DNA from: Onchidella celtica
Lineage: Eukaryota > Mollusca > Gastropoda > Systellommatophora > Onchidiidae
Assembly (NCBI GenBank): GCA_963931925.1
Contig: OZ007570.1
Location: 28,337,974-28,401,973, forward strand
Direction of reading: 5' to 3'
DNA: 64,000 bases
The notes under the pieces are model-generated. The model had not been told where the DNA came from and made no database searches. It saw nothing but the letters and a program-made list of their open reading frames with translations. Shown in pieces: positions 1 to 13,300 of this stretch. The position numbers and the translations under genes are program-made. Each line of letters opens with the position of its first letter. The first letter of the stretch is position 1.

Positions 1-2020
1 CATTCTATAAAATTTTCTGACACTTGTCTGTAAAAGTGGTGGCAATGGAAACTTCAGAACTTTGCCAGATTTGGAAAATGAAGGACACTAGTTTTCTTAT
101 GCGAAATAATCATATTTTAAAGAAAAACAGCATCTTAACTCTCTGTATCATGTTCAGAATTAAACTGCATAAATACTTCCTTCACTTGTGCGCAGTTTAC
201 TTTCATGTAAAAAGTTCCAAAATGTTGACAAGGTATAGTTTGATAAATGGCACTTTAACGTTAACTTTGATTTTGGTAAAATTGTGATGTCCATTGAGAA
301 CTCCATGATGCCAGCAGATTAAATTCATTCACACACACACAGCTGTGTAGCCAGAGTGAATGGTTGGGAAATTTGGAGCTAGATTATGAAAACACGTGTT
401 GCACCTGATGAGAGGGGAAATGCATATAGGCAAGGCAAGAGCTACGTATTCTACAGATTGTGGCGCACTTGTCTTTAAAATTTATTTTTCCTGGAGTATT
501 AGAGGAAAATGAGACTTTAATGTGTACAATGTCTAGTTTTAGACACTTGCTATACAACATGGGTACAGCCGGGATATAGGGTCAAATTGTAGTATGGCAC
601 TATGGAATGACTTCAATATGTTTGACATCCCACTGGTCACCTTACAGTTTAGTGATACTGAACATTAATGGAAATTGGAATGGTTAAATTTTCATTCACA
701 TGAGATGGGTCTGATTTTATGTATTCTTTTGTTTTTCTTGAAGCAATCCAGTGCATTGTTGAACTGTTTGACATTTCAACTGTTCAACATTTTAATATGA
801 AGCTGTATGAATGAGAAATGCATTCCAAGATAACACTGAAATAACAGAGACGTTCATATATTACGTTGTGAATCCTTAACATTTTTCTAGATTATTGGAC
901 AAAAGGTTGTGAATGTAAAATGAGGATTACCATCAGTGAATAATGAGCCACTTTGAGGAAACTAGATCTCTTAGATAACTGATGCCTGATAGTTCAGCAA
1001 GGTTTCTTTGATTGTAGTGTTTTGTTTTTGGAAATTTTCTTGTTTTCCTCTGACAAAAATAAGCCCAACATAATCAAGATCGTGCACCCTAGTCTATTAC
1101 TAGGTAGTCCAAACTGCCCCGCTAAAGGGGCAAAATCCAGTTTTGGCATAATTTTGGGCCAACATTATAAGGCTACTACTGCTGTATGTTTATGTAAAAC
1201 GCATGCACCCTACATCAAAATTTCAATTCTTCCTCTGTCAAAATATACTATCTTTTGTATTGTTTAATGTGTGTAGCTGTGTGTTTTTATTGCTTGAACA
1301 AGACACTGTCTTGCTATTTTCACCCTGAGCCGCACGTACCAATTTGATCCCCTCATAACAAAGGGTGGCAGAGCGTTGCGCCGATGTAGCACACATGCTT
1401 GAAAATAACTCACATAGAAAGCCAGATAAATGAGGTTTAATTCAATGTATTTTTCATCGTGTTCTGAGTTGAAATTCCTGTAAGAATTATTTGTTGAAAA
1501 ATTTGCTGACTGAGAATAGATCAGGATCAAAATTATACGCAAATGAACCTCAGCCTGTGTATTATACAGGTATGCCAAAGTCAGATCTGGGGCATGTTTC
1601 GGCGCGAAGCGCGGACTGTTTTTATAGACCCACCCAATGCTTGATTTCGTCACCTTTGTCCAACGCTCATTGTTAAGTCAATAGTGGAACATTGTTGACC
1701 TACTTTTCATTTTAAAAAAAACAACAACATTTTTGTCTCCCTTGTTAGAGTTCACATAAAATTGATGTCGGATGAAGTTTGATGACTGAAAAAAGTAAGA
1801 TGAGATGCTTGTATTATATTTGTATCCCTCGGAAAAAATTGAGCGTAATGTACACCCCCTTGACTTGGAAACTGAGAATTTTCAATGCCGTGACTCAATA
1901 AACCGTCATTTTATGGGTGGTCAAGGTTTGGACTATCATGCAAGTTGCAAAAGGTAGCAAGTTCGAGGTGTTTTTTTTTGCTTCTGAAAATGGCATAACT
2001 TTCAAAGCCTTTAACTACTA

Positions 2021-2203
2021 CTATTTACTGTTGCACCCAGTGGTGCTAAGGGCAGCAACAAAAGATATCCAGCCCTGTCTGTCCTGGGCCATCTTTGCGA
2101 GAGTTCCCCAAGAGTGATTGAAGGATTTCATCTCCGCCTCGATCGTTCTCCACCAGGTTGCCTTGGGTCTGCCTCGCTTGCGCCGTCCATCCGGCAAATC
2201 CTT
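2021..2203 (-). mobile_element. Non-LTR retrotransposon ORF2 C-terminal fragment
   Basis: The minus strand encodes about 60 residues ending at a TAG. They include the typical tail of LINE reverse-transcriptase polyproteins: a basic GRRKRGRPKATWWRTIEAEM stretch followed by WGTLAKMAQDRQGW and FVAAL. The basic RGRP(K/R)..WW motif followed by an (A/V)QDR..W helix is common at the end of animal LINE ORF2 proteins. No reverse-transcriptase core lies upstream, so the copy is 5'-truncated, as usual for target-primed insertions. Confidence 0.75.
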
Positions 2204-3298
2204 TAAGCCAGAATGATAAATTTGGTATCAGAATTCTTGGAAAAGCAAGCTCCGTCAGATTAGACAATAACTAGTGAGTTATGATAAAAAGTAAAAATCG
2301 GTTTGGATTACCTACTATTATTATATTTTCAGTTTACACCTTTCCCTCTTCTTTCTTTAAACTGTCCATTGTCTCAATGTGCTCAATTTAGTCAGAAGAA
2401 AACAACTAAGAAGTCAACTATAAAACCTGGGCCTGTAGAAATCCTTTCTCTTTGCATTTTTTTTTACCTCTGGTATGTATTCGTCAAGCATGACCATTGT
2501 AGATTAATTTTATCATATTTTCAACTAGTAATGCTCACATTGAACTGAAGCCAGTGCAACATTTGCTATTGAGGTCTTTGGCTGTTGTTTTTTAGAACTA
2601 CAAACAAGTGAAGTACCGTAGGTAATTTTTTTCACTTCACATAGTCGTATGTGATAACATTTGAAAGCATTGCAGTTTTTTTTTTATCCCTCTCCTCGTG
2701 AACGAGAACTGAAGGTTGAGAGAGGGGTGTAATATTCATGTGCTTGGTGGAGTGATTTTAGAGACCAGAGGCGAGAGGATGACATCACTGGTGTGTGTGT
2801 GCCATACAAACGGTGACTGCTGCAAGCACTCTGTTATTTATCTGATGACTTTCCTTGTGATATTAATGGTTGATTACTATGCTTACATTGATGCAGATTT
2901 ACCAAGGCTTATTTTAATTTACTGGGACTTGATATTGTTTCTGATTGGTGAGTTGAGTACTATATAGATCAGAATCATAGGAGCCCAAAGTTCACCGATC
3001 ATGCAGCAGCCTGTGTTGCTTGCCATGGCTTTGAATCTTTGCCGGTGCAGACTACCTAACGCAGGACCAGTTTAATAGTAATATACTTTCATCAGCCAGA
3101 CTTATCCAACTCAGACAAACTAAAGAAAGTACAATGAAAGATTCCCCTTATTCGTTTTATCAGTATCTGCAAATTGTGCTCCTGCCTCTAGAGTCAGCTT
3201 TGAGAACAACTGTTGGACTTCTATAAAGTGCAGTGTTTCAGTAATTCATCCAGTGGCACAAGTACAAATCATAATCTGGCTTTGATCAGGAAGAATAT

Positions 3299-3420
3299 GT
3301 TGTTGTTGTTGTTGTTGTCTCCCTTAACCCCTTGCGGTGTCGTCGGGGCGCCGCCTTGATGCACTGTACACCTTCCTCCTCCATTTCTCTCTGTCATGGG
3401 TGAGGGCCTGGGTTTCTGCA
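3299..3420 (-). mobile_element. LINE ORF2 tail with (CAA)n end
   Basis: Read on the minus strand, the frame gives a LINE-type terminus containing THDREKWRRKVYSAS, then an arginine-rich end and a TAA at 3324-3326. It is followed directly by a (CAA)n simple tail, seen as (GTT)n at 3299-3319 on the plus strand. A DRexW motif near the stop and a trinucleotide 3' tail are the pattern of a 5'-truncated LINE copy. Only about 30 codons remain. Confidence 0.6.
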
Positions 3421-6400
3421 AAGGGAAGAATATAGTTTTATTTTAAATCAGGGATTTTGGTTGATTTTCCAAATTTTTGGCCTTGGGCATGAGAAAACAA
3501 AAAAGAAGCAGTACTCCAAGTAGCTTTGTTCCAATGCCTGCTGGTCAAGTCCACTGAAGCCTGTTTTCCAACAACTGTGAGGTAGTTTCTGTGTGGGACT
3601 TTTCAACATTTTACTGAAGAGCCACTTACATTCCTGTAAATACATGTACTAGGATTTCGTTCTTTTTTTCCATAATTTCACAAATCTTATGTACATTGAT
3701 ATGATTCATATGTTTGAAAAATGATCATGCTTTTTATTTTGTTTTTTAAATCATATTTCTGGCTTTGATGGAATCAGAACTATTTTTTGTGGAGTGTTTT
3801 ATGCACAGTCGATACATACATTTGAGTCTGGCCCATGGAGTGTAAGAGGGAACACATGATTCAAGCATGACAAGGAGTTGTTAGGAGAGTCTCTTGTTGT
3901 CCACATTCTGACTTGAGCAGTTTCTGTTAGTCAAAAAAAAATTAAAATGTCTTTCATTTGCTTCAATTGCATGAGATTTGTATTTTTTAAGTCTCAGATT
4001 TTTAAATCTCATTTATGAACATGTTCTATGTTGACAGTGTTCTTGTTTCACTCTTTATCCAATATGTTCTTGTGTCCATTTTTTTGTTTTTTTTATTTCT
4101 ATTTAACATAATTCTCTGTATCTTACATAATACATTATACAGGTTGGTTACTGACATTCTCTGTTTATCATAAATAATGATTTATTGAGTCTCATGACAT
4201 TTAATGTATAAAGTTTTAATTTCTTTTTATTTTGCTGCTTATTCTTTTCCACAATCAAATGACATCACCATGCCTGATTAACCAATATCATCATTGTTGT
4301 TATTTCCATATGTAGTTAGACAATTGCTATTTATCGCGTTGTGACAGTGATATTATTAGTTGTGAATATTTTTGCCCTTGTACATGTTGAGGTGATGATA
4401 CCTATATGACCGTTGATGTTTCAAGTAACACAATCGTCATTCCATGACTCTGAGGTACAGAGTAGCTCTTTGCTCTCCAGATTTTTGCAACCTCTAGCTC
4501 TTTAATTATTATTGTTTTGCCTAATATGACATATCAATCACATTTTGCTTGGAAAATTACCAATATTAATTAAATCTTTATAATCTCATTTGTGATCTGT
4601 AGTAATCTTTTTTTTATTATTGATAGCTATTGTTGGCTTGCAGAATGTGTATGTAGTCTGTGCTAATATATGTTCACTTTTTAAAAAAATAATTATTTGT
4701 TTAAAACTGCCAGTTCTGCAGAGAATTAGGAGAAGAAAAATTATTTATTAACAATAAATGATATGGCGATTCGTAAGTGATTAAGGTTATCGCAATATTA
4801 GTTCCTCTTTAAGTACAATTAATCAACAGACACTAAAATGTCACTATGACTGCCATTTAGTTACTACTAAACCCAGCCTCCACATCTGGATTGCTGTGTA
4901 TGTTAGCAGTCTGGAATAAGGTGAAAGAAAATAATCCTGAAGCTTGTACATGTAGTGAGAAGTTGGATCCTATACAGGACAACTTGTAATTCTGTCTTTT
5001 CCATTTGTCTGGCAAATGTCTGTTAAAGTTAATTTTTGTGACAAACTGTTGAGTTGTGACTAATGTTTCTTGAAGGAACCATCTCAAGTTTTCCCATGAG
5101 TAAATGACTGGTGATGTGGCGTTACATTTAATTAAATGCATTCGCACGTTTTTTTTTTATGTGAGCAAGATGGCATTAAAATTTTGTTACAAGTTAGGAG
5201 TGTGTGAAACAGTAACAAAGTTTCAGTATTGGTATGTCAAGAATAATTTTGTTCCTAACTTTTCAGTACCTTGAATTGCAAGTAGTGTTGTGCTTAGTTT
5301 TGAAAGTCATATTTGGTCACTTTACATGACTGGTATCATGTGACCATCCTGCTCATATTAATGTGTTGATGATTTAGGCTTCTTGTAAATTTTGTCACTG
5401 GATGCACTTGTATTTTGTGATATATGCCACATAATGCAGTAAGTTTAATGTGTATTGCATGAAGTCAAGTTGATAATGCAGGATAATATGGTCACATATT
5501 ACTTTTGAAAAAAGTCATTCACGACAATAATGAAATGTAAAACAGGTCCAGTTGATCCACTGCAGGCAAAGCTTGAAATCATTTATGTTTGCTTGGCTAT
5601 ATTTTTGCCGGTATTTTAATATTCTCACTTGCTTTGACAGAATTAGCTGAAGGAAACATTTATACACAGAGAGAATCTGTGAGCATACTCTATTGTCATA
5701 TTTGAGAAAATTCAGTAATTCAAATGAAGTTGCCTAGACATTTAAGAGAGAACAGCTGACTCTTCTTATCAGCTTTGCAATTTTCTTCTTAAAATGCAAC
5801 AGTGGGCACTCACATTTGCAGTTCTTGGGGTCTTGCACACCCAAACAGGTATATAGATAGTGGTATGGGTAACAAACCATTGAACCCCAGACCTCCTGGT
5901 CGCTCCTCTGTCATATTGAACAATTTCAGTAAAGGAATTCACAGCTGTGAGGCTTAACGAAGATTTATAACTTGAGCTGACATGGAAAAAAAAGATAGTG
6001 CCTCAGCTGATTAGTAGATTAGTGATGTTCCATAATAATCTGTTGACAAACGAGTAGAGTGTAATACATTTGGCAGTTGGAGAAGTGTTTTTGATTATTA
6101 ATCAACCATATAAGCCATGGTTAATTTATTGTTGTGGTGCACGGCAAAAAGAGCTCAAGTGAGTCCACTTTTCGGTTTTCTCAAATGGCTCGTCAGGTTA
6201 AAATAATTATCATTGACCTGGAAAGATGTCGTAGCATTGGCTACATTTGTTATCAGTGTGAAATCTGGCTTTAAACTTTACAATACAAACTTAACATTGG
6301 AGTGCTTCACATTGTACTGTGAAAATGGAAAGTATATTTACAATATATGGTTGCCCCACTGACTTAGTGGCAAAGATCAACACTGTTGTATAGCCATCTT

Positions 6401-7937
6401 TGTCATTATGTCAGTGGAGGGACAGTATTGTTTCATTCAGTTTGCTGTGCCCTTCACTCGTTTCTCTAACATAGCTCCAATGTAGCTTGTACATGTAGAT
6501 TACTCTGAAGTAGATAGTTTGAGCATGAAGTTCCTCCACATGTGAGTTTGTTAACAAATGTTGATACACAATCACAGCATTACATGAAGGAAGATGGTAG
6601 GGTTTCTCAATATATTTTGCGCATTTAAATGCTTTGTTTTAGTTCTCGGATTTAGTAGATCATTTAAAAATTTTAATTTTTACTCAAAGAATGGAGCTGC
6701 AATGCTAATTTTGTTTAATTTCATTTTTTGCTCAAATGAAAAACTATTCCATAATTCAGACTCAGAGTTTTGATTCACTGATGTTACAATTGACACAGAG
6801 CTGAAAACATAAAATGGGGACATGCATGTGACATGTCACCCTCAGATGAGATTGGCTGCTAGGTGCAGAAGCACATTGATAGTATGGTCTAATGCAAAGA
6901 AAATAAACAATTAATCATGTATAGTTTTTTTAATGTATAGTTTATTTTAAATTACTTTACAATAATGTAGAGAGAAAATTTGGATTCTCTTGTAGTCATG
7001 GCTTTGGTTGTATGAGCTCTCTAATTAAGATCTTAAAAGTTGGGATTACCTGACGTGATTCCCATTTCCATGGGTCTGTAATTATCTCTTAAATTTTTAT
7101 ACTTTTTTTTCCCCAAATCAACCATCATCTTTGTATTAATGTTAGTGAGCTGACCAAACCAGTCACTTTCATCATTTTTTTCGTATACAAGCATATTTTT
7201 TTTTAACTTTTACTTTCTTGTTGTTCTTCAGTGATATTGAACCACTTTGTGCTTAAACAAAAACTACACATTGCTGCCATTACCTTTGATGTTTGATTTG
7301 TTGAATTACTACAATGATAATTTTTCTTTCATCATAGAGAGAGAGAGAGAGAGCGACAATTGCAATGCTTTTCTTTTTATTTCAATGCAACATTTTCTTT
7401 TCTGAGACTTAGAGCAAAATGTACCCCAAAAAATTTTTTAAAAATTGACTGTTCTTAGATTTATTCATATCAAATTTATAAGATTATTGTTTTTCCATGA
7501 ATAAAAAATGCTTTGGCTTGAATACTCAGAAGACAAATATCCAGTTATGTTCCAAGTTATTGAAGAAATAGGTAAGCCTGTCAAACATGTTCAGATATTT
7601 TTTCTTTTTCAAAAATCTTCTTTCAGTCATAATATTCCTGTCTGGTTTACGTTTATGTAGTTTTGAATGATGGTTTTAATATTTTCGGTTCAGTCTTCAT
7701 CTGTTTACATTAAATGCATGGAACAAGATGGAATATTTATATATTACATGTATTTAAATAATGTGAATATGGAGGGGGCAAATCAGAAAGATGTGTGATG
7801 AAATTTAAAATTCAGATCAAACTGGTTTTGTGCTCACTGCACTGAGATCATTTCGTTGGCTCAATGGTAAAGTATTGCAACTGGAAGTTTTTCAGAATTT
7901 GAGATATTCAGCAGGCCTGTAGCCCTGGACAGCCCGC

Positions 7938-8090
7938 ATATTCTGAAAACTAAGGATTAAGTGACATTTTTTAAAATATTGTGGCTGTTAAGTCTTATAT
8001 TAGTTATAAGGAGAGTTGTTCAGTTTTTTGCTTTCCCTGAAAAAGTTGTAAACACGAAGTTACAATAGTTTACCACCACAGCCTTTGATT
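7938..8090 (+). repeat. Diverged direct repeat, copy 1
   Basis: This segment shares an ordered series of blocks with 8902-9060: ATTCTGAAAACTA, a TTTTTTAAA block, a ...AAGGA...TTCAGTTTTTTGCTT block, CCTGAAAA, TGTAAAC and a TTACAA...TACCA block. The copies are about 960 bp apart in the same orientation and clearly diverged. No coding frame is shared. Confidence 0.5.
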
Positions 8091-8901
8091 CCAGTGTGCA
8101 AGTCTCTGACCCCCCCTAAAAAAAAAACTTGCAAGCAAACTGCTATTTGATTTCTTAAATTCTTGTGGCATGAAACTGTGCTTTTCTTAAATGAAAAGTG
8201 ACGAAAGTGAATTTTTCTGGATGTTGTCAGAAGTTTCCAGCGTTATTGAATGCATATCATTTTTTTTTTTGTCTCAGTTTCGAAGATATCCACTCGGCTT
8301 GTGGGAACAAAGTTATTATTATTTTTTTCTTATGTAAACCTTAAAACAACTTTTCGGGGGAGAGGGGGTGGGTTTATTTTAATAATCACATTCCAGTGTT
8401 TCTTGAACAGGCATTTCATATCAAGTATAAGAAAATAAAGTAGCAGCTTTACAAATTAAATAATGCCTTTGCTTGTGTTGTATTATTCTGTATCTACACT
8501 TTTTTACTTTTTGTATGGGTTCATTTCAGCTACTAAAATCATTCATTCCACGCTTGGTTTTCAGACAATCATTGCACCTAAAAGGGTGACATTGACAGAC
8601 AGGGTAATTAAAACCAAACAACAGATGCCATGTTTACCACTACAAGTATTACATAAAGATGAACATAGTATTAGTAGTAGTACATGTAACTGGTGTCAGA
8701 TCATTATTTTGTTGAAAAAAATAAATATTTCAAGTCATTTGTGCAGCGACTGTGTTCTACCTGTTGCAAATTAACACTTCCACTGTTCATGTAACGTCAG
8801 AGGTATTTCAATCTTATATATTGCAGGGTAAACTATCACGCCTCAACTTAAAAAAAATTGAGATATCATCCCTTGACAGGGTTGTATTATAAGTTGGGAG
8901 T

Positions 8902-9060
8902 TAAATTCTGAAAACTATGGGCTAAATAATGTTGCTTTTTTTAAATACATGTATTGAATTTATCGAGTCCGATAAGGAAAATGATTCAGTTTTTTTGCTT
9001 CTCCTGAAAACTGTAAAAACAGAATTACAAGTCTACCATATGGCCCTAGTTATAAAATAA
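8902..9060 (+). repeat. Diverged direct repeat, copy 2
   Basis: Second copy of the repeat at 7938-8090, in the same orientation with the same block order. It may be an old local duplication or two insertions of one dispersed family. Confidence 0.5.
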
Positions 9061-9294
9061 GCTGTTAGTGGGCAGTCATCTTTACAAAACACACTCTTGG
9101 TGCGAGTTTGGTCACCGCGGTCAGAACTTCATCATTTTTATTCTAGTAAGTTTTGCCCATATGTGAAAATAGACGTATTGTCACGAAACTAAATTCTTAA
9201 AATAACCAGAATGTGTCTTCCATTCAACCAAACGTCATGAAACAAAACGTGGTAAATTATGAAAAAGAACAAGCACAACTTAAGAAAAGATCAA

Positions 9295-9300
9295 TTTATT
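9295..9300 (-). terminator. Candidate poly(A) signal for TIPRL
   Basis: The plus strand reads TTTATT, that is AATAAA on the minus strand, about 1.1 kb beyond the TIPRL stop codon. Two other candidates lie at 9631-9636 and 9137-9142. Which one is used cannot be decided from sequence. Confidence 0.3.
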
Positions 9301-10383
9301 ACTCCCCAAGATATGTAATTACAATACAGTATCAATTAAATCTACAAAGATGATAATTTCAACCATACATCACAAATGAAACACTCTGGGGTTATATTTG
9401 GCCACAAATTATGAAACAGTTTTCTTTTCACATCCAGCGTACATTTGCATGTATTTTTACAATAAAATGCATTGTCCACCTCTTATAATGCAATGAGAAA
9501 TACCCTTAAAGTTAATGAAATACTCTAACGCTCACAAAATAAAATATTAACACAGCAAATGTTCTTCCACACCTGCATACCTTTCTGTGTTGCTGTCAGT
9601 CAAGGTACCGAAGCAGGCAATTCGTGAATATTTATTTTATGCAGACGGTCTCAATAAGCAGCACTGAAAATTTTCTACACTGTCTTAAAGTCGTAAGGCT
9701 GAAGACATGCCCTCAAATTCGTGATTTTGAATGTCAATGAGAAAGCTGTCATTAATGATAATTCCAAGGCAAAATTTTACAAAATATTTCCTGCAGCTGT
9801 GTCAACCAAAACACGTCAATGCAACAAAATTAATTTTTGAGCAACTGTCAATCAAATATTCTCAACTGATTTTCTTCCCATTTGATCCAAGTCTGATTAT
9901 CCTCTGTCTATGAAAGAAAATAATACTGTGACATGCAACTGTGTTGCTGGAATGTGACAATTATAAATTTCATAAATTTTTTCTTTCAGTTGAAGATTGC
10001 AAGGGAAAAATGGTCATAATCCCCAAAAATGTGACATAGAAAATCGATTTTCAAAGTTTGAAAGCCTCCCCGCCAAAAGGGTGATTATCTATATTTTGTG
10101 ACTGCAACTCTTCAAATGCTGATTTAACACAGACAAGCTGATGAACCAAGCTTGTACAGAAGGAAGGGTTCTGATGGCAAAAATCATTTTTGACACCATG
10201 GTTGTTTTCTTTCTGTAGTCTTCACAGCAAAAAAAACAAAAATGCTGTGACAATGCCCAGCTGGTGACAGAATTGGATGTTTTATATAGTAGTTCTTAAT
10301 ACAGAAAATATTGCTGCCGTGCTGTCAACTCCCAACACCACTGGAAACATGAATGCCACAGACATTATTGAGTGTGCTTCCCC

Positions 10384-13300
10384 TCAGGAACCTGCTCCCT
10401 CCTTTGTGAACTCCACTTTCTCAAGGATCTCGTTTGTCAATTTCAGATGCTTGGATACTTCATTGGGATTGGTATGTAAAGCAGTCTGAAAGCAAATAAA
10501 TCCCTAGTCTAAAATGCAGTCAGTTTTTAAAAAAAATGATAAAAGGAATGAGATATGACATAATCAAATAATTCAGCTTTCACATAAGCCACAGTAATTT
10601 CAACAATGCAAAAACCATATCAAAGCTCTAATTATTTTCTGCCCTGAACTCCATCATGAAGTTACTCGCTGGGATAAATTGTGCATGAAACAAAAACCTC
10701 TCCTTTTCTCCATGAATGGGAGTGAGCCTCCCTAACCTCAATAGAAGTTGCATTTTTTCAGGTTTGAGTTATGAATATCACCATAAAGTATGAAATCTCA
10801 TCTTTAATTTTGGAGTAAAAATTATTGCATGCTCCTTTTTATCGCAAAGTTATGGCTTTTTAAAGACACCTACCCATAGGTCACAAATGGAAGCGACTTC
10901 CGAGAAAATCGTCATTCAAGATGGAGGAGCGAGAAGGGTGACCTTACTATCTCCCCAGCAGTGGGCACTTGTAATTAACCTACGGCTCTTGAAAAATTTC
11001 AAATTTCAAAATTGAAATTTTTGCATGTCTACGCCAATATAAATGAAAAGTCTTGCGAAAATTTTGTGACAATAGGTTTATTAATTTTGAAGCTATCGGG
11101 AGTTCAATGAACCCCATTACTGCTGTGATATTCAATCTCAATCAAAGGCAAAATTAAAGCCATTAAATTAAAAGCAACATTTATCAAATTTAGAGGCTGA
11201 TTTGAGACTTAATATTTTCACAGAATGTAGAAAAATGATTGAACTTCAAGTATCGACCAAAAAAAAAAAAAATCAAAAAATTGGATATTGTGTTTCATCG
11301 CGATTTTCTCCGTTTGGTCCAGTGCGACTTCCGTTGAGGTTAGTGGGGCTCACTCACAAATACATTTCAAATGTTACCTTGTGACCATTTCAAAATCTTA
11401 TGTCACCAAACAAAAGTTACTTCTACAATTCATGCCAATCAATCTCCAGTAATGAGCTAAACAGTTGACCCAAAAAAGCTACAGAGTGCTGTTAAAAGAA
11501 TTTTTAAAACTCTTTTATCAGGTTCTTACTAGATGACAACAAAGTCAATAAATTTTCAAATTTATTTTCACTATGCCAGACTTACAGGTATATTACTCGT
11601 CAGTTCTTCTCGGCTAGAAAACTCTCTGATCATGTAATTTGTTCCTGCCTGAGAAAATAAAAAAAAAGGTCCCAAAAATTATGAGTACTGGAAAGCTATC
11701 ACAATTAAATGCTGACATATGTGATGCATCACGACGGTTCAGTCCACAAGGTACATTTTAGGTAAACTGAGTTATTGATATCAAGTGAAAGAGAACTCTT
11801 TTCCCTTGGATTTGATGCTAGATTCATTGAATTCTGAACATTTTTAGACTGTCATAAGCAACTGAAGTTGATGACTATCACTTTTTTAAAGACATAGACA
11901 AAGAGTTTTGAGAAAAGTTCGTTCGGGCAATAACTCAATAACTAGGCCTGCCGGACCGAACTGTCGCGCTGCATCACATATGAATGAAAATGAGATCATC
12001 TTCATGAGCAGTTGGTTGGACACCTGTATGTTTTGAAAAGGGCAGTTGTTACAGAATCACAGTATAATTCCGAAGTTTAAATACAGAAAATACTGAGTTG
12101 TGCTCACTGTTCAGCTGCAGTTTACTTGGTGCAATACTACCATCCCCTAAAAATAACCTTTGACAGAGGAAGAATCAAAGATCCACTGAGTGAAATGTCA
12201 GTGAACTAGTCAGTCGTAAAGATAAACTAATACTTAGTCAAAATTCCTTGTTCTGGCATATAGGTAGAATGCGCATATCCGCCATCTTTAGTGCAAAGAC
12301 CGACGCATCACCATGGCGATTGTAGCATTGATTTTGATTTGTTAGCTGATTTGCACTGCAAGCAAAGGAGGCGTCGCGAACCAACAGGCGGCGAGCTGAA
12401 AGTAGTTCGCTATAGTAAACAATGGCACATGTGTACATGTCCAATGGGAGACGTTCAGTCAATTCTTTTCTTTCACTTCCTTTCTCTTGTTTACATGGAT
12501 GGTACTGAAACTGACCAGCTTGGATCCATCCTTTCCACCCCTGTCACAACAATCAACTACAATGCAACCAGCCGGCATTTTAGCCGCCTGGACATATCTC
12601 GAAGTTACACAAATCAGCTGATCCACCGGCTATCTTTAGTGTAGGAAGATCAAAACAGAGGCACTCTGTGACATCATGCGCATTCTACCTTTTCCACAGA
12701 AACAAAACAAAGTTTACTTCAGTTTGTGGATTTATTATTTGTTGACTTTTTATATCAGACTTAAAATAGAGCAACTGAGTGACCTGATCTATCATCCTGT
12801 TAAATTCTTGTTGACTCTCATCAAGAACCTGACAATGACAAATACCAAAAAACATTTAAAATCCAGCAGGGACAGAAATGCAGACTTCCATCTGAAAATT
12901 TACCTCATGATAAATTCTGGTGTCATTAATTCTTATCAACACTTGATCCACACGCACAAAAAATCTTTGCAAGATAAAAAAGCTGGTGGGCATCACTCTC
13001 TGGAAAATAAGAGACAAATCAAATCAAAATCATTTATTTGTAAAGGCACTTTGAAAATGGAAAGTAATACACGTAATTCTGATTCATCATTTTATCACAT
13101 ACACTGACGTTATTTCCACTTTTACTATGTATCCTTTACCTAGGAACATAAACTGCAAAACACTGTAAATATGTCATCATCATTTCAAAACTCGAAAATA
13201 ATGCGAGTGGAAATATTATATATACCTGTCACGATATGATGAAATATAAGAAGACAAGATGTTCACAATAAGCAGTTATTAATGCAAAATCTACTTTTAA

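Larger units (their letters stand above)
1..9270. other. Gene-free, T-rich stretch left of TIPRL
   Basis: I find no exon with a recognisable protein product on either strand. The plus strand is T-rich with scattered AATAAA motifs (for example near 6900, 8434 and 8722), so part of it could be a long 3' untranslated region or introns of a plus-strand gene converging on TIPRL; this is inference only. The supported contents are two LINE tail fragments near 2.1 and 3.3 kb and a diverged direct repeat at 7.9 and 8.9 kb, listed separately. Open frames here are short and have no family resemblance. Confidence 0.5.

Noticed and set aside
12291-12644. 117-codon frame in TIPRL intron 5
   Set aside because: It lies inside a MITE-like element, opposite to TIPRL, and matches no family known to me.
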